In this document: positions 22,690 through 35,989 of the stretch, one piece after another | Numbering within the stretch: the stretch's first letter is position 1 | Layout of the letters: every line of letters starts with the position of its first letter | Origin: Stictocephala bisonia | Lineage: Eukaryota > Arthropoda > Insecta > Hemiptera > Membracidae | Length of the DNA stretch: 64,000 bases | Direction of reading: 5' to 3' | Assembly: GCA_035578905.1 (NCBI GenBank) | Contig: JAQJVL010000004.1 | Location: 6,073,175-6,137,174 of the forward strand | Translations under genes and position numbers: made by a program | Notes under the pieces: generated by a model | What the model saw: the letters and a program-made list of their open reading frames with translations, nothing else | What the model was told of the DNA's origin: nothing | The model's database searches: none

Positions 22690-25600
22690 TGTATAGTAAG
22701 GGCCGAATAGTGGAGGGTGTACTGTAAGGACCCACTAGTGGAGGATATACATTGAGGGCCGAGTAGTGGAGGATGTACTGTAAGGACCCACTAGTGGAGG
22801 ATATACAGTGAGGGCTGAGTAGTGGAGGATGTACTGTAAGGACCCACTAGTGGAGGATATACAATAAGGAACAAATAGAGGAGGATGTACAGTGGAGACC
22901 CACTAGTGGAGTATATACAGTGAGGCACGAGTAGAGGAGGATATACAGTGAGGGCCGAGTATTGGAGGATATACAGTAAGGACCCACTAGTGGAGGATAT
23001 ACATAGAGGGCCGAGTAGTGGAGGATATACAGTGAGGACCCACTAGTGGAGGATATACATAGAGGGCCGAGTAGTGGAGTATGTACTGTAAGGACCCACT
23101 AGTGGAGGATATACAGTGAGGGCCGAGTAGTGGAGGATGTACTGTAAGGACCCACTAGTGGAGGATATACAATAAGGAACAAATAGAGGAGGATGTACAG
23201 TGGAGACCCACTAGTGGAGGATATACAGTGAGGCACGAGTAGAGGAGGATATACAGTGAGGGCCGAGTATTGGAGGATATACAGTAAGGACCCACTAGTG
23301 GAGGATATACATAGAGGGCCGAGTAGTGGAGGATATACAGTGAGGACCCACTAGTGGAGGATATACATAGAGGGCCGAGTAGTGGAGGATGTACTGTAAG
23401 GACCCACTAGTGGAGGATATACAGTGAGGGCCGAGTAGTGGAGGATGAACTGTAAGGACCCACTAGTGGAGGATATACAATAAGGAACAAATAGAGGAGG
23501 ATGTACAGTGGATACCCACTAGTGGAGGATATACAGTGAGGCACGAGTAGAGGAGGATATACAGTGAGGGCCGAGTATTGGAGGATATACAGTAAGGACC
23601 CACTAGTGGAGGATATACATAGAGGGCCGAGTATTGGAGGATATACAGTGAGGACCCACTATTGGAGGATATACATAGAGGGCCGAGTAGTGCAGGATGT
23701 ACTATAAGGACCCACTAGTGGAGGATATACAATAAGGAACAAATAGAGGAGGATGTACAGTGGAGACCCACTAGTGGAGGATATACAGTGAGGCACGAGT
23801 AGAGGAGGATATACAGTGAGGGCCGAGTATTGGAGGATATACAGTAAGGACCCACTAGTGGAGGATATACATAGAGGGCCGAGTAGGGGAGGATATACAG
23901 TGAGGACCCACTAGTGGAGGATATACATAGAGGGCCGAGTAGTGGAGGATGTACTGTAAGGACCCACTAGTGGAGGATATACAATAAGGAACAAATAGAG
24001 GAGGATGTACAGTGGAGACCCACTAGTGGAGGATATACAGTGAGGCACGAGTAGAGGAGGATATACAGTAAGGACCCATTAGTGGAGGATATACAGTGAG
24101 GCATGAGTAGAGGAGGATATACAGTGAGGACCCATTAGTGGAGGATATACAGTGAGGCACGAGTAGAGGAGGATATACAATGAGGACCCATTAGTGGAGG
24201 ATATACAGTGAGGCACGAGTAGAGGAGGATATACAATGAGGACCCACTAGTGGAGGATATACAGTGAGGGCCGAGTATTGGAGGATATACAGTAAGGACC
24301 CATTAGTGGAGGATATACAGTGAGGCACGAGTAGAGGAGGATATACAGTGAGGACCCACTAGTGGAGGATATACAGTGAGGCACGAGTAGAGGAGGATAT
24401 ACAGTGAGGACCCATTAGTGGAGGATATACAGTGAGGCACGAGTAGAGGAGGATATACAGTAAGGACCCATTAGTGGAGGATATACAGTGAGGCATGAGT
24501 AGAGGAGGATATGCAGTAAGGGCCCATTAGTGGAGGATATACAGTGAGCACCCATTAGTGAAGGATATACAGTGAGTCACGAGTAGAGGAGGATATACAG
24601 TAAGGACCCATTAGTGGAGGATATACAGTGAGGCATGAGTAGAGGAGGATATGCAGTAAGGGCCCATTAGTGGAGGATATACAGTGAGCACCCATTAGTG
24701 GAGGATGTACAGTGAGGCACGAGTAGAGGAGGATATACAGTGAGGACCCATTAGTGGAGGATATACAGTGAGGCACGAGTAGAGGAGGATATACAGTGAG
24801 CACCCATTAGTGGAGGATATATAGTGAGTCACGAGTAGAGGAGGATATACAGTGAGGACCCATTAGTGGAGGATATACAGTGAGGCATGAGTAGAGGAGG
24901 ATATGCAGTAAGGGCCCATTAGTGGAGGATATACAGTGAGGCACGAGTAGAGGAGGATATACAGTAAGGACCCATTAGTGGAGGATATACAGTGAGGCAC
25001 GAGTAGAGGAGGATATACAGTGAGGACCCATTAGTGGAGGATATACAGTGAGGCACGAGTAGAGGAGGATATACAGTGAGCACCCATTATCGGAGGATAT
25101 ACAGTGAGGCACGAGTAGAGGAGGATATACAGTGAGGACCCATTAGTGGAGGATATACAGTGAGGCACGAGTAGAGGAGGATATTCAGTGAGGACCCATT
25201 AGTGGAGGATATACAGTGAGGCATGAGTAGAGGAGGATATACAGTAAGGACCCATTAGTGGAGGATATACATTGAGGTCCGAGTAGTGGAGGATATACAG
25301 TAAAGACCCACTAGTGGAGGATATACAGTGAGGTCCGAGCAGTGGAGGATATACACTAAGGACCCACTAGTGGAGGATATACAGTGAAGTCTGAGTAGTG
25401 GAGGATGTACAGTAAAGACCCACTAGTGGAGGATATACAGTGAGGTGCGAGTAGTGGAGGATGTACTGTAAGGACTCACTAGTGGAGAATATACAGGAAA
25501 GGCCGAGTAGTAGAGAAAGTACAGTAACCCACTAGTGGAGGATATACAGAGAGGGCCGAGTAGTGGAGGATGTACTGTAAGGACCCACTAGTGGAGGATA

Positions 25601-25985
25601 TACAATAAGGCACGAGTAGAGGAGGATGTACAGAGGGGACCCACTAGAGGAGGATATACAATGAGGACCGAGTAGTGGAGGATGTACTGTAAGGACCCAC
25701 TAGAGGAGGATATACAATAAGGCACGAGTAGAGGAGGATGTACAGTGGGGACCCACTAGAGGAGGATATACAATGTGGTCCGAGTAGTGGAGGGTGTACT
25801 GTAAGGACTCACTAGTGCAGAATATACAGGAAAGGCCGAGTAGTAGAGAATGTACAGTAAGGACCCACTAGTGGAGGATATACATTGAGGGCCGAGTAGT
25901 GGAGGATGTACAGTAAGGACCTACTAGTGGAGGATATATGGTGAGGGCTGAGTATTGCAGGATGTACAGTAAGGACCGACTAATG
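22690..25985. repeat. 28-bp minisatellite (GGAGGATATACAGTGAGG), about 115 monomers
   Basis: Alternating 28-bp monomers end in CCCACTAGT, GCCGAGTAGT or GCACGAGTAGA, giving a 56-bp dimer. Higher-order structure is clear: the rare variant ACAATAAGGAACAAATAG starts at 22861, 23169, 23477, 23729 and 23981, spaced 308, 308, 252 and 252 bp (11, 11, 9 and 9 monomers). The central part (24.06-25.26 kb) is dominated by CCCATTAGT and GCACGAGTAGA types without this block. The ends are the most diverged. Confidence 0.97.
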
Positions 25986-26204
25986 GAAGATTTTTTATGT
26001 TAGTTCATACTGTCGTGTTAATATAATCGTTAATAAATATACGTTTGCATTTTATAAACACACATTTCTCTCATTGATTGTAATAGTGATAACATAATAA
26101 AAAACATGTTATTTAATATTAAAACAAACAAATACGATGTCCATTTATGTATGAAGTGTGATGTTATTGCGAATGCCTAGACTAAACAAAAAACATTTTG
26201 TCCT

Positions 26205-27340
26205 TAGTTGCATTTTGTACATGGCCATGTTGAACGTTATGATATAAAGCATAGTTGCAGTTTTGTAATGCCTCAGTCTGCTTTCCTAGTGTTTGGTTTA
26301 CAGTACCTACGGATCCCCCCTCCTTAGTTGCATGTTTAACATGGCTATGTTGAACGTTGGGATATAAAGCATAGTTGCAGATTCATACTGGCTCAGTCTG
26401 CTTTCCCAGTGTCTACGGATAATCTCTCCTTAGTTGCATGCTGTACATGACCATGATGAACGTTGTGATATAAAGCATAGATGCAGTTTCGTACTGGCTC
26501 AGTATGCTTCCTAGTGTTTGGTTTACATTGTCTACGGATCATCTCTCCTTAGTTGCATGCTGTACATGACCATGATGAACGTTGTGATATAAAGCATAGA
26601 TGCAGTTTCGTACTGGCTCAGTATGCTTCCTAGTGTTTGGTTTACATTGTCTACGGATCATCTCTCCTTAGTTGCATGCTGTACATGACCATGATGAACG
26701 TTGTGATATAAAGCATAGATGCAGTTTCGTACTGGCTCAGTATGCTTCCTAGTGTTTGGTTTACAGTGCCTACGGATCCACCCTCCTTAGTTGCATGTTT
26801 TATAAGGCCATGTTGAACGTTGTGATATAAAGCATAGTTGAGTTTTGTACTGGCTTAGTCTGCTTTCCCAGTGTTTAATTTACAGTGCCTACTGATCCCT
26901 CTCCTTAGTTGCATGTTTTATAAGGCCATGTTGAACGTTGTGATATAAAGCATAGTTGAGTTTTGTACTGGCTTAGTCTGCTGTCCCAGTGTTTAATTTA
27001 CAGTGCCTACTGATCCCTCTCCTTAGTTGCATGTTTTACATGGCCATGTTCAACGTTGTTATATAAAGCATAGTTGAGTTTTGTACTGGCTCAGTCTGCT
27101 TTCCCAATGCTTTGTTTACAGTGCCTACGGTTTCCTCTCTCCTTATTTGCATGTTGTAAATGGCCATGTTGAACGTTGTGATATAAAGCACAGTTGCAGA
27201 TTAGTACTGGCTCAGTCTGCTTTCCCAGTGCTAAGTTTATAGTGCCTACGGTTCCTCTCTCCTTATTTGCATGTTGTAAATGGCCATGTTGAACGTTGTG
27301 ATATAAAGCATAGTTGCAGTTTCTGTATCACAATTCTTGA
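26205..27340. repeat. About 120-bp tandem repeat, about 10 copies, TATA-like site per unit
   Basis: Units share CTCCTTAGTTGCATG, TGAACGTTGTGATATAAAGC, CTGGCTCAGTCTGCTT and TTTACAGTGCCTACGG. Three successive copies between about 26430 and 26770 are almost identical; the outer ones are diverged. Each unit contains GATATAAAGCA. No long frame crosses the array. Confidence 0.93.
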
Positions 27341-27974
27341 TTTACAGTTCCTACTGATATTATTATCTTAGTTGCACCTCATGTTTTACGCCATTTAGTT
27401 ATTTATCGCTCTTATTTAACATCTTTGTTAGAATTTTAAGAATTCTGATTCAACATCTCTAATCTAAGTGCATCGATTTTTTATTTGTTATCTTTTATTT
27501 GATCTTTTAAAATGACAATTCATAGTGATATAATAGTGTTCGAAATTTAAAAAGCTTTTCATATCACAATTTAATTAAGTATAATAAATACTATATAAGG
27601 TTAAAGAGACAGTGCGATATAAAGTATCTTCATATTAAAAAAGCAAAATTCTATAGAATTCTGTAAAGAAAAATTTAATGCTGTTATTTTCTACGTGCAT
27701 GTAAAGGGGTCGGAAATTTTCAGAAGAACTTCCAGTGTGTTTTTGCTTCTAATAAGTATTTAAGCTTTTTTAAATACGTTAAAATTACATATTCTAATTA
27801 CATTATTTCAAATTGTAAAACTATATAACGCAAATTTTAGTGTATAATATTATTTCATTCTGTCTTGTAATTTGATATTTCTTGAATTAAGTCAAGGGGC
27901 AAATATTAATGATACAACAGTTCTCGATAGTTTTATCTATTGACCCAAATTTAGAAACTTATACAAATAAGATG
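27341..27974. other. AT-rich unique sequence, no gene seen
   Basis: No supported feature between two arrays. Confidence 0.5.
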
Positions 27975-28845
27975 TCATATGTGAATGGTGGGTGAAAGGT
28001 TTCATCAATATCATGCACGAGGGGCGAACGGGAGGGTCCATAAATTGTCGTGCATCATGGGTTTGTGGAATGAATCAGTGTTATACGTGAGGGGCTGTTG
28101 GGACGATCCATAAGTTGTCGTGCATAAATGGTTGGTGGAATTCTTCATCAATATTATGCACGATGGGTGAGTGGGAGGGTCCTGAAAATGTGTCGTGCAT
28201 AATGCATTGGTGAAATGTTTCATCAATCTTATGCATGATGGGGGTGAGTGGGAGAGTACATAAGGTCTCATGCATAGTGCGTTGGTGAAGTTTTTATCAA
28301 TATTATGCACAATGTGCGGGTGAGAGGGTCCATAAAGTGTTGTGCATAATATCTTGGTGAAATTGTTATCAATATTATGCACGATGGACGAGTGGGAGGG
28401 TCCATAAAGTGTCGTGCATAATGCGTTGGTAAAATGTTTCATCAATACTATGCACGATGGGGGGTGAGTGGGGGGGTTCATAAATTGTTGTGCATAATGC
28501 GTTGGTGAAATGTTTCATCAATATTATGGACGATGAGGGAACGGCAGAGTTCATAAGGTATCGTGCATAATGCGTTGGTAAAGTTTTTATAAATATTATG
28601 CACGATGTGCGAGTGAGAGCGTCCATAAAGTGTTGTGCATAATGTGTTGGTGAAATTTTATCAATATTATGCATGATTGACGTGTGGTAGGGTCCATAGA
28701 GTTTCGTGCATAATGTGTTGGTAAAATGTTTAATCAATATTATGGACGATGTGGGAGTGGAAGAGTTCAAAAAGTGCCGTGCATAATGCGTTGGTGAAGT
28801 TTTGATCAATATTATGCACGAGGGGTGGGTGGGAGGGTAAATAAA
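27975..28845. repeat. 72-bp minisatellite, about 12 copies
   Basis: The unit contains TCATCAATATTATGCACGAT, GAGTGGGAGGGTCCATAAAG and GTCGTGCATAATGCGTTGGT. Length is 70-74 bp because of small indels. Minus-strand frames (28011-28481, 28375-28809) are translations of the repeat. GTGCATAAT and ATTATGCAC within each unit are reverse complements, so each unit has a short inverted repeat. Confidence 0.94.
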
Positions 28846-31222
28846 GTATATTGACTCATGTTAAATTCAACTAATTACTCAAAATAACTTTGAGTGAAGT
28901 GAAAGACAAATACTTCCATATTATTATATTCATAACCTAGAATTATATAAGGCTATCTTGAAAATAATCTTTAACAATATCAAATTTTTTATTCACTAAC
29001 ATTATTCTAAGCTTACATAGAAACTTACTATAGCAAATTTGTCCTTTTTTACATTATGTACATTGGTACATTTTGATTGCAGAATGAAATGACTGCTTTT
29101 GGAAGATGTTGGTTTTTATTTTAGAAATTTTTATATTTTTTTAATGTTTATATTGTGTCTATGGCGTAAACTGTAGTATGAGCATAGTTTAAAAGAGAAA
29201 AAAATGTTTTCTTAACTATTATCTTTGCTTATTAGACTTTATGCAGAACAAAATCAAACTGTGAAACATGTTTATCACAGTAATTCAATAATTACTTAAG
29301 ATAGTTAGCTCTTATTAGTGGATTAAAGAAGGGGAATACTGTTAAATGATGAAGGAAGTAAGAGTTCTTGGGGTGAAGGATGTTTAAGCTCACAAACTTC
29401 GTCTTAGAGGGGGAGATAAGACGCAGATGTGATAAGTTAGCGACAGGGAAAAGGACGTGGACTTTGCAAACATTACAGCTTTGTATGGGTCGCTTTCAAT
29501 TTTCTTAAAAGAGGAGGTAAGAAGGAGGGGTAGGTTTGCTTGCTGAAAGAGAGCTTTAAATGTAGATAGACAATCTTGCATCCATAGTGAAAGAGATCGG
29601 TAAACAGCCTGAAAGGGAGAGCTTGTCTGAAATTTTATTTTAGCGCATCATGTCACTTTACTTCTTGTAATTTTACCCCATACAGACTTCCCTTTCTTAA
29701 TCCATTCATTTTCCTTAACTGTCTAAAAAAGTGTTGTTCCATTATGATTTAAGAGATACCTAGGAAAGTTGTTTGAATGCAACGATTACTTGAGAAGACA
29801 CTACTTACTTGAAATATGTTAATGTAGTGACGTTACAATACATTAACGAAACACCCGTTATTGAGTGAAAATACTAACACGATAGATAGGCCTATTAGAA
29901 AACGACCTACTGAACGCACTGGTGTTGGCGAGATGCACTTAGTAGTGGAATTGAGAATGAGAATTACTCTTCCCCCACTGCGTAACTCCATTTTAAAATG
30001 TTAATGACAACTACGATATCAGAAGGCCACGTGCTGGCGGTGCAATAGCAATCCCCGCCCATTAGTCAATAACAGCACTGGCCATTGTTGGTTTGATTAC
30101 AACGAATCAAGCTTAGAACGAATGAATTAAATCATTATTAATTATTCAAATAACAATTAGTAGTATCAATAACACAAAGAACAATAATGTAAACACTACA
30201 TAGCAACTAAACAAACTAGCACAGTTCCTTACCGTTATTTTATTCAACTAAACACTGTTGCGGAAGTCGAACACTTGAAGGTGAAGTTAGTCATGCCCGT
30301 GAAGTAAGGCAGCTCAGCGGTGGAAAAATCCCCTCTGCTGCTGAAACCTCTATATGTGCTAAGTTTAACACGCAGGTCGCTTACTGTCCGGTCCAATTAT
30401 AACGGACAGTGGTCGCTAAAAATAAACACAATCTGTTATTGTGTTGCTATGACATTATTTTAGTGGCATTACATGACATCAATTATTGTAGAGAAAACAG
30501 TGCCGTAGTGACCGGAACTATTGCCTCAACTAAAACTATTTTAATGCATGCAAACAAAATTATAATAGATGGGTCAGCTTCAATAACTAATATTTCATGT
30601 GTAAATTGGAACATTAAGTTCCAATATTCAATCCTGCTCGTACATTTAACCCTGAGTAACATTTAGGTTTGTAAATTCATGTGGTTATTAATTAAATAGT
30701 TAATTGATCATGGCCAGTATCAGGTAAACGATACTATTCAGTTTTAGGTTTACTTAAAAGAATTTCCACCAAATACAGGTTGGAATGCATACCGCGCTCG
30801 ATTGCACCATTTATTGAATAAAAATATAAAATATAATTGTCATTAAATTTGTCATACTTCAACACTTTGTTGTTGTAATAATGCCTTTTACGTGAATGCT
30901 TTTCAATGAACTCTATTTTCTTCCTTTGAAATCTTTTTCATTGCGTACACGTGTCATTCATACAAGAGGGAGTACATTAATGCACCCAATCACCACGATA
31001 GCATTACTATTTAATAATCTATTTTAACAAACCATGTTATAAAACACTTATTGTTGTTACACTATTGCATTAGGCTACGTATCACACTACTATCGATTAC
31101 ACATTGTTGAAGGCTCAGTTTTTATTGTGAAATTCTAATATTTGGGGACTCCTCAGAATGGAACTGGGTTTATTGCAGTACCGGTAATATATTGAATAAA
31201 TAATAAAAACAAATTTTGGAAT
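28846..31222. other. Mostly AT-rich unique sequence, no gene supported
   Basis: Frames at 29390-29581 (minus) and 30409-30666 (plus) are short, unrecognised and not supported. A GC-richer stretch at about 29910-30110 contains CCACGTGCTGGCGGTGC and another near 30290-30410 contains GTCCGGTCCAATTATAACGG. Neither matches a family I know. Confidence 0.4.
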
Positions 31223-31457
31223 CCAATACATACAGGGTGGGGAAATATATAGAAACGCTTTCACAACAACATTATTTTGTCTATTGATAGTTTGGTCATT
31301 TATTTTTGTTTAAAGTATTGATTTTGACCAGAATAATTTACTTGAAAAAAGTATGATCGTTGTAACCATGACGATGTGCAAGATTTAACTTTTACGAGTG
31401 AAGTTATACAAAAGTTGTGAAAGCGTTTCCGTTTCTTGTCCACCCTGTATGTATTGG
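31223..31457. mobile_element. MITE-like DNA element with about 45-bp terminal inverted repeats
   Basis: The left arm (31223-31267) starts CCAATACATACAGGGTGG and ends GAAACGCTTTCACAAC. The right arm (31414-31457) is its reverse complement apart from a few mismatches in the middle: the outer 18 bases and inner 15-16 bases match exactly. The total is 235 bp with an AT-rich core and no open frame, as expected of a non-autonomous DNA transposon. No clear target-site duplication lies outside the arms. The TACAGGGTG terminus is of a type common in insect interspersed repeats. Confidence 0.85.
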
Positions 31458-31930
31458 TCTGCTGGAGATCCGTTTGACATTTGCAAAAATTATAGGTTTT
31501 TGGAAGTGCTGCTGCTTCAGTTAAGCAGTTTCCTGCTTAAAAGGTAAAATATACAGATACCTTTATATTTTACTGATAATTTCCCTTAACTAAAGTATTA
31601 CAAGAGAAACCCACCTTATAATAACTCCAGAATATGTAATGTTGGGAGTGGAAGTTTCTCTATCTATACCAAAAATACATATTTATACCTTATAAATTTT
31701 TTTGGTTATTTTTTATAAAATAGCAACCTCTCCTAAAATATGTTCGTGCAATATATGCTAGTTTTGGAAAAAGGCTAAATGTATGTAGGTTAAATTAAGA
31801 TACGGTTAAGTTAGGTTACGTCAAGGTGATGTAGGATATGAAATGTTATGCAGTGAGTGGTGGATCGGTCCCGACAACAGTTTGGCAACTTAGCTTGTGT
31901 AACCTTTCTGTACATGTTTTTCATTGCCTG

Positions 31931-31936
<6 letters not shown>

Positions 31937-31995
<59 letters not shown>
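31937..31995. repeat. (TA)n microsatellite
   Basis: An uninterrupted TA dinucleotide run of about 59 bp. Confidence 0.98.
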
Positions 31996-31998
<3 letters not shown>

Positions 31999-32552
31999 TA
32001 TGGCACTTTCATTTGCAAATGTTCGATTTCCATGTTTTTTTTTTTTTAATTGTTGACCCTTTTAAAAAGTTCAGATTTCGCCATTAATTTGCTAAGGTTT
32101 ATTAGTTATGACTGATTATATATAAATATACACATATACATGGATGTTTTAGTAATAATGTTTAAAAAATAAAAATTGTACTTATAAAAGTTGAAGACAA
32201 AAACTTTATTTTCTTAAATTGATGTCCAATGTTCAATCACAATATAATTTATCGGTATTCTTTTAACTCTAGCACACTGCCTTTCACTCCAAGTATCGAG
32301 CTAACTTAATATACTAGGTTAAAACTAAACGTTTTCCATTGTTGCAGGTATGTTCTCTCCATCTAAATTGTTCATAACCAAATAATCGTCAATGGTGAAA
32401 GTAAGTACTCTACATAATATAAATTACTAGTTGTAATTAACTTACAACAACTTGAAGTAATATTTAAACGTTTATAAAAGTACAAAAATAAAATATCTAA
32501 CACAGAAAGTACTGGTATTTTTTTAACAATTCAAAATTCCCGGCGATTACTT
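31996..32552. other. AT-rich unique sequence, no gene seen
   Basis: Nothing recognised. Confidence 0.5.
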
Positions 32553-33213
32553 TGTTTAGGGGGTTCTCCCGTGTAAGGGGGTTTTTGACGTGGACTTGCT
32601 GGTGAACACTGAATCGGTTTCACACGCCCTCGAGCGTGTCCCCGCTTACACAGTAATAGGTCTGTTTAGGGGGTCCTTCCGTGTAAGGGGGTTTTTGACA
32701 TGGACTTGCTGGTGAACACTGGATTGGTTTGACACGCCCTCGAGCGTGTCCCCGCTTATACAGTAATAGGTCTGTTTAGGGGGTCCTCCCGTGTAAGGGG
32801 GTTTTTGACGTGGACTTGCTGGTGAACACTGAATCGGTTTCACATGCCCTCGAGTGTGTCCCCGCTTATACAGTAATAGGTCTGTTTAGGGGGTCCTCCC
32901 GTGTAAGGGGGTTTTTGACGGGGACGTGCTGGGAAACACTGGATTGGTTTGACACGTCCTCGAGCGTGTCCCCGCTCATACAGTAATAGGTCTGTTTAGG
33001 GGGTCCTCCCGTGTAAGGGGGTTTTTGACGTGGACGTGCTGGGAAACACTGGATTGGTTTGACACGTCCTCGAGCGTGTCCCCGCTCATACAGTAATAGG
33101 TCTGTTTAGGGGGTCCTCCCGTGTAAGGGGGTTTTTGACGTGGACGTGCTGGGAAACACTGGATTGGTTTGACACGTCCTCGAGCGTGTCCCCGCTCATA
33201 CAATAATAGGTAT
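32553..33213. repeat. 110-bp GC-rich minisatellite, 6 copies
   Basis: Units start TGTTTAGGGGGTCCTCCCGT, continue GTAAGGGGGTTTTTGACG and include GCCCTCGAGCGTGTCCCCGC. Anchors at 32553, 32663 and 32773 are exactly 110 bp apart. Copies 1-3 and 4-6 form two subtypes (CTTGCTGGTGAACAC versus CGTGCTGGGAAACAC). GC content is far above the flanks. Minus frames at 32646-32843 and 32976-33227 are artefacts. The array ends sharply at about 33215. Confidence 0.96.
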
Positions 33214-33898
33214 GTCAGCAAGTCCACGCGAACTATCGTCCTTATATTGTTTTTGAACTGTTTGCTTACTGTGTTTAACTATTTTTAATATTTTTTAACT
33301 GTTTTAATGCACTACGTATTACACTACCTACATTGAACTGGCTAAAGGTATTTACTGTGTGCTAACGCATTATTTATAGTCGTGGGATAATGAACACAAT
33401 TTAAACAAACACGGAAACAAGTAAAAATACATTTAATAACTAAGTAAAATATTAGTCTACTGTAATAAAAAATATTTCATATACGTACTGCTGATTAAAT
33501 TCTTTTTAACATTCTTTTTAGTGGGGTTCTCTTCAACAACTGCAATCACTTTTCTATTAAATTCAATACCCAAAGTAGTACACTTCTTTTTCTTTTCACC
33601 GTGAAAAACGCTATCCACAAAGTTGATCACATTGAACGGTACCGAACACACAATAGAATCAAACTAAATCGAACTAAAGCTGTTCTGTTGAATGCCATCT
33701 GGAATTCCAGAAGTCACGGCAGTTGAGTTTCACTATTTCGAAAACAATGAATTGGAATTATAAAATATTCTTACTGAGATTTTTAACGTGGGAACTAGTC
33801 GTATAAGAGTTAAACTCGTGCTAGAGAACCGAGAGGTATTTGTATCTCGATATTCATGCTCAAAGGGTTCTCCATATCTTGAAAATCAAACACAATTT
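33214..33898. other. AT-rich unique sequence, no gene supported
   Basis: A 64-codon minus frame at 33457-33651 is unrecognised. Confidence 0.4.
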
Positions 33899-34050
33899 GT
33901 GTTATTGACGTAGTTGGTCCTTGAATTTGTGTTATTGGCGTATTTGATTCTTAAATGTGTGTTATTGACGTAGTTGGTCCTTAAATTTGTGTTATTTATG
34001 TAGTTGGTTCTTAAATTTGTGTTATTGACGTAGTTGGTCCTTAAAATTCG
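33899..34050. repeat. 30-bp minisatellite, 5 copies
   Basis: Units GTGTTATTGACGTAGTTGGT followed by CCTTAAATTT start at 33899, 33929, 33959, 33989 and 34019. Two copies carry changes (GGCGTATTTGATTC, TTATGTAG). Confidence 0.94.
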
Positions 34051-34171
34051 CGTTTTTAATGAAAAATACTGTTAACGTCGAGTGATATGAAAGGTTCAGG
34101 GGGATTTAGAAAATTCCTGTTATAGAGGATTTCATGCTGTTGACATTCATGCTATCAAGTTCCACTGTAGT

Positions 34172-34747
34172 ATACAGGGTGTTTGAAAAGTGTGGGGAAA
34201 AACTTCGGGAGTTGATTACATGGGTAAACATTAACAAAGTTCTTATGAAGATGTGTCTTATCTTGCTTAATTTGGCATCTGTCTGTCTGCACAGTGTTTT
34301 TCTTACAACAAAACCCACAACTACAAAATGGTATTAACTAGAGGTTTGAAACTTGGACACGGTTATTGATATTGTCATCACCTAAAATACTGCTCAACGT
34401 TAAAATCACATTTTGTCCCGTTTCAAAATGGCCACTGTTTAATATTTTTAAACAGATCTTAGAGGTTTAGGCAAGTCTTTTGGTACCTCGAATGTTACAA
34501 TCTGACAGTACGTAACTGAAAAAATGATTATGTGCAAAATTGACTTGGAATACCACCACCCGAACTTTCAAAGTTAAGGACTAAATGGATGTTTATTTTC
34601 ACCCATCTGAAAAGACAAAATGACGCTAATGGCGTCAAAAAGTATGTTTTTTGTAACCATGTGTAAAATGTGATGTATAAGATTTCACATTTACAAGTGA
34701 AGGGGTACAAAAGTTGAGAAAGCGTTTCCATATTTTTTCCACTTTCT
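34172..34747. mobile_element. Probable diverged relative of the 31.2-kb MITE
   Basis: The right part (about 34580-34747) aligns with the right half of the element at 31223-31457: TTGTAACCATG, GTATAAGATTT, CAAGTGAAG, TACAAAAGTTG and GAAAGCGTTTCC occur in the same order and spacing. The left end may be TACAGGGTGTTTGAAAAGTG near 34174; the right end, reverse-complemented, reads TATAGAAAGTGGAAAAAA. If both ends belong together the element is about 575 bp. The right-half homology is seen directly; the left boundary is inference. Confidence 0.5.
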
Positions 34748-35989
34748 ATAAAGTTATAATAACAAGAATTGATGCACCAATCTTAGGTTCTTTGACAAAT
34801 AATAAAAAAACTGAAACAAACTATCGCCAATTTCTGTATACGTTCGAATCGATATTTTCATTTAAATAAAGAATATATATATATGTGTGTGTGTGTATAT
34901 GTATAAAATCTGTTACATTGTTGGTGTTTTATCAAAATTACAAACGTTTGCATGACATTCCAAATAATTTACCACACTTAGTAATTTTTTAACTAAGCAT
35001 ATAATTGTTTTACAAATATTTCATGAGAATTTGGAACTTCCTTTGACCACTCGATTATTTATGTGTGTCGGGGAGGGTGAGCATAGAAGTTATAAAAAAT
35101 TTGTCGTTGAATTATTGGTTATTGTCAGTCTATAAAGCAACTGCAATTTAATAATATGAATACATGACCGTCTCTAGAGATGACAATAGGAAATTAAAAG
35201 AAGATTAATGGCGTTTGCTATTTGGTAACTATGAGTGTTTGTCCTTATGCTCATATTTGATCATCGCTGTTTTTACCACACTACCTCAACGACAAACGAT
35301 ATAAAACTTAATCCTGTAAATTGAGATTATGGAGTCTTTATAAGTTATTTAAGACAGTTAAAAAGTATCAAGTAAAGACGAGTAAATCTAAAAAAGTTAC
35401 ACTAACAATATTTTTTTTATTTTCATGCATATTTTACTTACATTCATTACCCTGGAGCCCAGCGGACTCACTTGTACGATATCGAACCATTTTAATAATA
35501 ATTATTGAGCAATTCAGAAATGCGTGATTTTCAGGAATAGTACGGCGAAGAAGTACGCTTCACTCTTGCCAGCGGTTAACGTCTAACACGTTTCCCCCTG
35601 TCAATACATTCATTTAAGCGATCGTACGAGTTTTTCAGTTTCGAACGCCTTTCATTATTATGTACATTGTCAACTTCATTGTTGCCAGACGATCGTATTT
35701 TATTTTCACTGTCATTTTCAACGTCATGCACTGTTAATAAGAAAATAGTTATGATTTATCTGCCCAGCAACCAAACTGATAAAATGATCCCTATTACTAT
35801 ACTGATCTGTTTAACGAACGACAGGATCACATTAATTACGTAGTAAGACCATGCCACCACAGAATTTTGTTTGTGGCTTTGATGGTTTGGTAGTGAAGAA
35901 GGATATAAACTAAATATACGCAATTGGAGTGACCAATCAATTTTAGAAAAACTGGTCTAATGCGCTACGTAGGGTCATTTTCATTTTTT
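34748..35989. other. AT-rich unique sequence with a small AT/GT microsatellite
   Basis: A short (TA)n(TG)n tract lies at 34874-34898. The 68-codon frame at 35321-35527 is unrecognised. No gene supported. Confidence 0.4.

Noticed and set aside
22690..25985. Possible CRISPR array
   Set aside because: Units are contiguous and similar throughout, with no unique spacers and no cas genes; it is an ordinary tandem array in eukaryotic DNA. The same applies to the other arrays.
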